The notes under the pieces were generated by a model, which did no database searches, was not told the DNA's origin, and saw nothing but the letters and a program-made list of their open reading frames with translations. This document shows positions 57,866 to 64,000 of a stretch of DNA of 64,000 bases, piece after piece. Source of the stretch: Turritopsis dohrnii. Its lineage: Eukaryota > Cnidaria > Hydrozoa > Anthoathecata > Oceaniidae. The stretch is taken from positions 496,001-560,000 of the forward strand of contig BQMF02000120.1 in the NCBI GenBank assembly GCA_027922465.2, in the 5' to 3' direction. Every line of letters begins with the position of its first letter. Within the stretch, counting starts at the first letter, position 1. The position numbers and the translations under genes are program-made.

Positions 57866-58570
57866 AGCAACTACGACGGCAACGTGGACGACGACGTGAG
57901 CAAAAAGAGCAAAATAATAAAAGTACTTGTGAATAGTATTTTGAAGAACTTCTTTTTATTGAAGAACTCATTCAATTGATAAACTTATAACGACTAGAAA
58001 GTTATTGAGCTTCAATAAAATCTACATAAGAGAAAAAGACTTTCTCTATAGATGAGTTTCTAAGTGACGTGATGTTTATAAACATTAGTGTTTTTTGCTC
58101 GATAATTGCTGTGAGTTTCAACATAAATGCTTAATAGATCAAGTCAATTTCCTACCAATATGCGCACGCATCTTGGTTGGCAATTAGATGCTCTCTGCAC
58201 ACTGTCGGTTAAACCGGTTCTCAGGAGGCGTTTTTAAGACAAAAAAAATTATTAAAAATAATACTCATTAGCACTCGAAATCTATTTTTGTGAAGTTTAT
58301 TAAATTTTTAGTTTAAACAGATCTTTAACTGGTAATTAACATCAGAAACTCATCTATAATCGCGTCTCCGTTGTCAGTACGACTTCAAATCATGACTTTT
58401 CACGTTGTGCATAGAACGTGCAAATATGTTAATGATGTAATTATCTTACAAAATTTTCCCAAAGGTCTCATAAGTAGTAGACTCCCTTTCAAAACAAACT
58501 CCAAATAGAAAACAAAAGCTTTAGTTTCAAACACGTCGCCGTCTTCGTTGCCGTTGCGATGTCTCCTCAA
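57866..58570. mobile_element. Possible inverted-repeat element with GCAACGGCAACG words
   Basis: The left side has GCAACTACGACGGCAACGTG then GACGACGACGTG; the right side, reverse-complemented, reads GGAGACATCGCAACGGCAAC then GAAGACGGCGACGTG. The inverted similarity suggests a MITE of about 0.7 kb. The borders are not defined, and no coding sequence is seen. Confidence 0.4.
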
Positions 58571-59379
58571 AAGGCACTCCTTTGACGAAATTATAAAAAT
58601 TGACCCCTGAACTAGAAATAACCGGTCAGAAGTGTTAGAGCGCACTAATATAAGTCGAAGAAATTTCAAATTTCGACTTAAAATTTACAAATTTGATCCA
58701 AAAAGCTTCCTTTCGATTGTCATATTCTAAATCAGCAATTTCAGACTGCATCGTGTGCAATTTATTGATTAATTATTTTATATATTTTATATATAAATTT
58801 ATTTGTTATAAAAATATTTACAGAGGATAGCTATTTTAGTTTAGAATAAAAATTGCTATCAATATAGGTCCTCTATCTCACAGTCAGTCAAATAAAATTT
58901 CTATCAAAAACTTAAAAAGTATTGAAAACCTATAAATATAAAAACCAATAAAAAGTAGCTTGAAGAAAATTAAAGCCAACATCTGCAAAGAATCAAAAAG
59001 AAAGGAAAAATTTGAAAAAACAAACTCACGAGGTTTGAAGTAGGTAGCCATATGAAAATCTTTGAGCTCAAAATGAGCAATCATGTAAAAAATTAAAAAT
59101 GATTATCAGCAAAAGCCCTTAACTCGTTCCCGAAAGGCGTGGAGATCACCCACTCCCCTTATCTCTATTTACAGAGAGTTAAAAGCTCTCGCACACATAA
59201 AGAAACAATAAGACCGGGCAACCTCCGGACGAACCTTCGAAAGAGTCCCGATCCTTCCCTGGTTTCTTGTTCTCATGGAATGATTACTATTTTAACGATA
59301 CAAGCTTGCCTTTTTGACACGTCGTATAGATGATCAGGCTCGAAATCGTTTCTTCCTTGTAAGTTTATCTTTGAAGTTG
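58571..59379. other. AT-rich spacer
   Basis: No gene or complete mobile element is supported; a long TA-rich run lies near 58760-58830. Confidence 0.4.
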
Positions 59380-61070
59380 CAGGACAAGTTCAAGAAAAAA
59401 TATGCAGTTAAATCTGAAAACTGACACAATCATTGCATTGTAAACCGTTTTTCAGCCTCCAATGTTAAATAAAATCTCAACTTTTTTAGAAGATGTGGCT
59501 TCCTTGACATAGATATATTAGCTTTACCAAACAGATTATTCATGGTTTGAGTAGGTTCGATCATGGTCCCAAGGTACGTGTAAGAATTGGTGGTATTTAT
59601 GAGATACCCATTGAACGACACTTCTAGGCCATTGCAATTGTTTAACTTTCTACGTGTATCAGCATGGACTACGTTTTTCCTTTTTTGGTGTTAAGAATCA
59701 AATCGTTGATGGAGAGATAATTAGAGATGTGTTGCATATCGATGTTTAATGATCTATCCAAAGATTCTTTGCCAGAAGTGATAACATTTGAATGTAAAAC
59801 AGCATCTTCTATATTATTAAAATATAGTAAGAAAAGAAGGTGTCCCAAGATCGAGCTTTGGAGAACCCCACATGTTTTTCCTGCAGGTGGTGATGTCGTC
59901 ATCAAACTGTACGCATCGATGTCGGCCGAATAGGGAGTCTGAAAACCATGTTATTTCAAACTTGATACTCCATAAACAGATAACTTTTGCAATAAAACTG
60001 AATGGCTGCTCGTAACAAATGCCTTTTGGCAATATACAGATCGGTCTATAGTTATCAGTGTTTGTTGTATCACCTGACTTGTGTATTGGTGCGATTTTCC
60101 AGTCCTTCGGTATTATGGATGTCTGAACGGATACATTTGTGAGATGAGACAGAGGTTTCAGAACAAAAGCACTGTTGAGTAGTGCTGAGTGATGAGTAGT
60201 GGAGGTAATTCGTCCAAACCGGTTGCCTTATCTTTTTTTTTATTTTCTTCAACTGGTTTTGTACGAATGTAACAGAGACGTACCTGAACTTGAATTTTTC
60301 TGTTGTTCTAAGGGATGTGATTGAAGCGAAGCTCCAAGTACTGTTTTTTAATGGAAATGCTTTCTCTTTTAAAGAACGAGCATTGTTGGAGAAGAAAAGA
60401 CAAAATGTTTGTTCCTTGGAATGAAGGTTTCCTAGTTATGATTTGATGAAGGGTACAAAATTCGAAGACTTACTTTTGGAGCCATTTGGAATGATCTCTT
60501 TGATGTAACTCCAAAATTTTTGAGAACTTCGAGCATTTTCTTGTAACAGCCGTTGATGGTAATCTTTTTTCGCTCTACTAATCGTTTTTTGTATTCGTCC
60601 CAATCCTCTTGTTGCTTGGATTTTTGTGCTTTACGGAGCATTTGGTCACGTTTATTAAGATAGTCTGATATTTCCCTTTCATTTTCTTAATGATCTTGGG
60701 TGCATGTTTGTCATAAACAATTTTCAAGTTTTCGTTAATATACCAAATTTCTTAAACGTCATTTAGTCGATAAACAGTCCCAGTCAATTTTACGAAGATC
60801 GGATACCATTTCTTCTTTGTTGTATCTGCACTAATTGCGCGAGTGAATAACTGTATTTTTGTATTTCTAAAAGTTTATTTTACGAACACATCCAATGAAA
60901 TTATGATCTGAAATTCCCATTTCGATTACATCGGTTTTGGAAATGTTTTCTGCTTTGCTTGAAGTGATAATGTCAATTAATGGAAGGGAATTAAGGGAAC
61001 ATCTTTGATTCCAAGACCTTGAATGATTGTTGCCCATAATAAAAATAGCTAAGCAATCTCCACGTAGAAT
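59380..61070 (-). pseudogene. LINE remnant with endonuclease and RT pieces
   Basis: Minus strand, reading down from 61070: an endonuclease end (NNHSRSWNQRCSLNSLPLID, VIEMGISDHNFIGCVRKI), a linker (AQKSKQQEDWDEYKKRLVER), then RT pieces IPKDWKIAPIHKSGDTTNTD, NYRPICILPKG, CGVLQSSILGHLLFLLYFNN (from GVPQGSILGPLLF), LNIDMQHISNYLSINDLILN and YTYLGTMIEP. The order is that of a Jockey/CR1-type LINE. The catalytic FADD box is missing and frames are broken. Confidence 0.82.
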
Positions 61071-61289
61071 TAGTGAATTGTTGTTATTTTACTATTTTGT
61101 CAACGATAAATCAATAAATCAAAGAAACAAATATTGGATAAATAAATGAATTTTGAAATATCATGCTGCAGTAAATAAATAATAAAGAAGATTTGTGCAA
61201 AAACCAGAATGAGAGTTGACATAACGCTATTTTTACAACTTAATACTATTTACAGAGCATTTGTCCAGAATCCAGATATTTTGTGACAA

Positions 61290-61815
61290 TCTACAAATTA
61301 TGTTTTCATTCTTTCTAATTGTTCTCTTGACTCTGATTCCGACTGAAACATTGCTGCATCCTTTTGCTCTTCCATGATATCCTAAATCTCAGCTTGAATT
61401 GATTCTAATTGAACCAATCTCAGTTCGGTTTCGCAAAAGTCATTATTATCTTTTCCCGAAGCTTCTTTTGAAGTTTTTCACCTTGAACTGTTACCATGGA
61501 AGTTAAAAACACACTGAATAAAGTCCAAAGTGCGCACACTACGTGTGTTGGTATGTGTTTAGGTGAAACATCTCCATATCCCAATGTGATCAAGCCACAA
61601 ATTTGAAAACCTCTTTTGAATGATATACAATGTTGGTTTTTGAAGGATTCAAAAATGCTCACCAAAACAACCATCAGAAGTAACAGTAACATTCCCAAAT
61701 ACATCACTGGGAAACTGTTATGTATTCCTTAAAAAAGTTTATTTATCAACAGAACATCTGTGTTCCTTGCAATTATTACCATACCATTGCCACGAACTAG
61801 TGTTCTAGTGTTTTA
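61290..61815 (-). pseudogene. Receptor-channel copy D, truncated pseudogene
   Basis: The remains start in the end of S1 (TLVRGNGMVIIARNTDVLLI, with an in-frame stop in KLF*GIHN), then helix 1, GLITLGYGD and helix 2 to FSVFLTSMVT. The next words VQGEKL join directly to the cytoplasmic tail, so the S2 lobe and last helix are deleted. The tail has a further stop (SIQAEI*DIMEEQK). The 3' flank still matches copies B and C. It cannot make a working receptor. Confidence 0.85.
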
Positions 61816-62683
61816 TTATATATAAGATAAAAGAATAAAATTAGTGCATGAAAGGTATTTTTATCGAGCTAAAAATATTCTTACCTGAGGAAATGGGGAT
61901 TAATATCAATTCAAAAACGAAAATTAGAATCTTCTAAGTAAACTTTACCTGTGACATACAAAGGGCGACTTCTTTCCTAATCTCTTATTTTGACAAATTA
62001 CAATTTTTTCTTAACTTGTTGAACTTGACAAACTTTAGTGATTGACCAACCAAGAAAACCAACGACACAGAATTTTGCTAGCACGAGTATCATGCGAGGC
62101 ACGGGGAACACAAAGATGAAAACTGCATAAATTACTTACTGAACAAAGGCTCTCTATTTTTCCACGATTATAATGGCCTATTGCTCTACATCTTTCGCGC
62201 CGCTGGGGGTATTTTCATAAATCGTGTTACGTCCTTCCATCTTTAAAAAGCGAAATTAAAAAATGAATCAACTTTTAATTTTCAAGTTGAAAACGAAAAT
62301 CAATTAAATAACTCAATTTTCAGCTCTCGTTTCTAATTTAGATAACAAAACTAGAATCAATTTTCAATTTTAAAAAACGGCGAAAATTCAAATTTCAATT
62401 TAAAAATCAAATTGAAAATTGATTGAACGAAATATACACGGTCGTAAACATATTTACTATTTTCTCCTGTAGGTTCTTCAAGAGCATCATAAAATAAGCA
62501 CACAACCTCTAAAATTTAATATTTCGTGTAATTATTAAATGTGAAAAAATTTATCGAATATGCCTAAATTGATGAGAGGTCTGGACACGTGCTTCGCTAA
62601 TGAATGGAAAGACGGGGCAGCTCTACAATTTATAAAAATTTCAGACAAAGATAACAACAAGTTAAATCTTTCGGAGGATAATC
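61816..62683. other. Spacer with TCAATTTT-rich tract
   Basis: Between about 62260 and 62430 the words TCAATTTTCAA and AAAATTGA recur in both directions, another self-complementary motif-rich stretch. The 62440-62683 part would hold the promoter of the integrase-like gene. No coding sequence is supported. Confidence 0.45.
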
Positions 62684-63312
62684 ATGGCTCTTTCATCGGA
62701 AAAGTATAAAATCGAAGAGCTTGTAAGAGAGAGCAAAAGCTACCTGGAAATTTCTAAGTACCTTAAAGAACTTTATCCGTACGAAAGAGGGCTGTCTGAA
62801 AAATCGGTTCGTCGCTTTTGTTCTGAAAATGATGTTAATAAACGATCTGAGCTCGATGAAAATTACGTGGATTCTGCAGTTTCATTATAAGTTTCATGTG
62901 TAAGTATAGTATTTTAAGAGATAAAAAAAACTTTTGACTGTTTACGATTCTTATTCCTTTAGAATTTTTTGTGGTTTTTGCAAAGGTTGGTTCTTCATAC
63001 GGCCGAAAAATGATGACTGGTTTACTGAGAAGCAAAGGTGTTTCTGTTGGAGAGTGTCGAGTTGGCCGGTCACTGAAGAAGTTGCACCCAGAATCCCACA
63101 AGAAAAGGACGGAAACCGCAGGGCGTTCACTGAATCATATGTTACAAAGCCGACTATTTTTGGACATAAAGTGCACATTGATCAGAATGAAAAATTAGTG
63201 GTGTATGGGGTTACGCACATACTGGCACGTGACGGATTCTCTGGTATGATTGTGGCTAACACAACTATTCCGGTGAAGAATAATCCATCCATCTATGAGA
63301 AAATTTTTAGGT
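62684..63312 (+). pseudogene. Integrase-core (DDE) family gene, frameshifted
   Basis: The first segment (62684-62878) starts MALSSEKYKIEELVRESKSY and contains RGLSEKSVRRFC, a helix-turn-helix-like N-terminus. After a likely intron (acceptor TTTTTGCAAAG at 62975-62985) it continues VGSSYGRKMMTGLLRSKGVS and RVGRSLKKLHPESHKKR, the usual start of an integrase-like family common in fish and cnidarian genomes. At about 63130 the frame shifts (one base missing), then FGHKVHIDQNEKLVVYGVTH and LARDGFSGMIVANTTIPVKN follow, including the first catalytic aspartate context. It ends at donor TTTTTAG|GTAATT (63311), so further exons would lie outside or be lost. The first donor is weak (GCA|GTTTCA), and an in-frame TAA follows at 62888. 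A broken transposon-derived gene is most likely. Confidence 0.65.
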
Positions 63313-63318
63313 AATTGA

Positions 63319-64000
63319 CAGGGGCGGATTTAGGCTGGTGTACTGGTGTACTTACACCAGTGAAATTCGGTCATTTAATTGAACCTAAAGTATGGAATTA
63401 TTATTCCTTCAGTTAATACAGTTTTTAATATGACACTTCCTTTTTTCTTTCCTAACTGTGAAATACTGTTTTCGAGAATTGCGCTGCTGCGATATTTTTC
63501 ACCTTCACGGAATTTTTTTCGGTCGATAATTTTATTTTTGAAATATTTGGCCCCCATAGCAAGTATGAAACGAGGTGCCGCTTCGGAAAATACACGTTCA
63601 GTAGGTCGGTTGCCGGCATTGCTTTTTACACCACTCGAGTGGTGTAAAGATGCGGAGTTCTAGGGGAAGAACTTCCGAAGATGGCGGACGCTTTTGCGCC
63701 AACGGAAAAAATGAAAAATGATTTAGCGGTGAAAAAATGTCAAATGTCTTCTAATAACGCATCGAAATGCTGAAATATTATTAAGAAGAACTTTTCATCA
63801 AGGCGAGAAAAAAAAATCAGTGAAAATGAATCAAAGCCAAATACCGTGCATAAAATGCGGAAAAATTTTCCGAACTGCAAGAGGCGCTATGCAGCACTAA
63901 AGACATTGCAAAGTAGTTGCAGCAATTGTTGATGTCTCAACGCCTACACAAACACTGCCGAATGAGAATCCGATTATAAAAGAAGCAGAGATTCAAGAAA
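63319..64000 (+). mobile_element. Transposon fragment with CAGGGGCGGATTTAGG start
   Basis: CAGGGGCGGATTTAGG resembles the end sequence of hAT-type elements. It is followed by a hairpin (ACTGGTGTA, two bases, TACACCAGT at 63342-63361) and, at 63625-63648, a perfect 24-bp palindrome with half-site TTTACACCACTC. From 63826 a plus frame starts MNQSQIPCIKCGKIFRTARG and continues AMQH, stop, RHC: a C2H2/C2HC finger broken by TAA, running open to the window end. Whether the terminus and the finger belong to one element cannot be decided here. Confidence 0.45.

Overview
The window looks like AT-rich nuclear DNA from a marine invertebrate, most plausibly a cnidarian. This is an inference. It rests on intron-rich animal genes with GT-AG splice sites (one clear GC-AG), a Penelope-like element, several CR1/L2/Jockey-type LINE remnants, many short inverted-repeat elements and a tRNA-derived SINE. 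No prokaryotic operon structure, rRNA or intact tRNA gene was seen. Gene models were built by hand from exon homology, splice sites and codon phase.

Layout. (1) 1-8701, minus: a hydantoinase/oxoprolinase A-type protein fused to a DUF917 domain, ten exons in the window, 3' end outside. (2) 9854-15818, minus: a complete anoctamin of the ANO10 type, 12 exons, 670 aa, with a possible alternative last exon. (3) 15819-24697: no host gene found; a Penelope-like element, two LINE remnants, two inverted-repeat elements, a 35-base G run and about 950 bp saturated with GGTAC/GGTATAC words. (4) 24698-37142, plus: a complete KIF16B-type kinesin-3 (motor, FHA, long coiled coil, C-terminal PX), 33 exons, 1555 aa. 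(5) 37777-38577: an exon-like ORF and a tRNA-Asp-derived SINE. (6) 39310-61815, minus: four intronless or truncated copies of an ionotropic-glutamate-receptor-like gene whose pore carries a potassium-channel filter (TVGYGD in one, TLGYGD in three), separated by transposons and a six-unit 0.85-kb repeat array. (7) 62684-64000: a frameshifted integrase-core gene and a further transposon fragment.

The three intron-rich genes look like ordinary conserved genes: cytosolic actin-fold enzyme, lipid scramblase/channel-like membrane protein, and PI3P-binding endosomal motor. They are not an operon and have no obvious shared pathway. The receptor-channel cluster is the most unusual content. Its members have a signal peptide, a split extracellular ligand-binding domain around a two-helix pore, and a last membrane helix. 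They share flanking sequence, so they arose by local duplication. Copy C is a mosaic of A-like and B-like segments, which suggests gene conversion. Copies B, C and D share a seven-residue shortening before the filter. B lacks an ATG and D is a clear pseudogene. Six copies of one small palindromic element all lie in introns of the three conserved genes.
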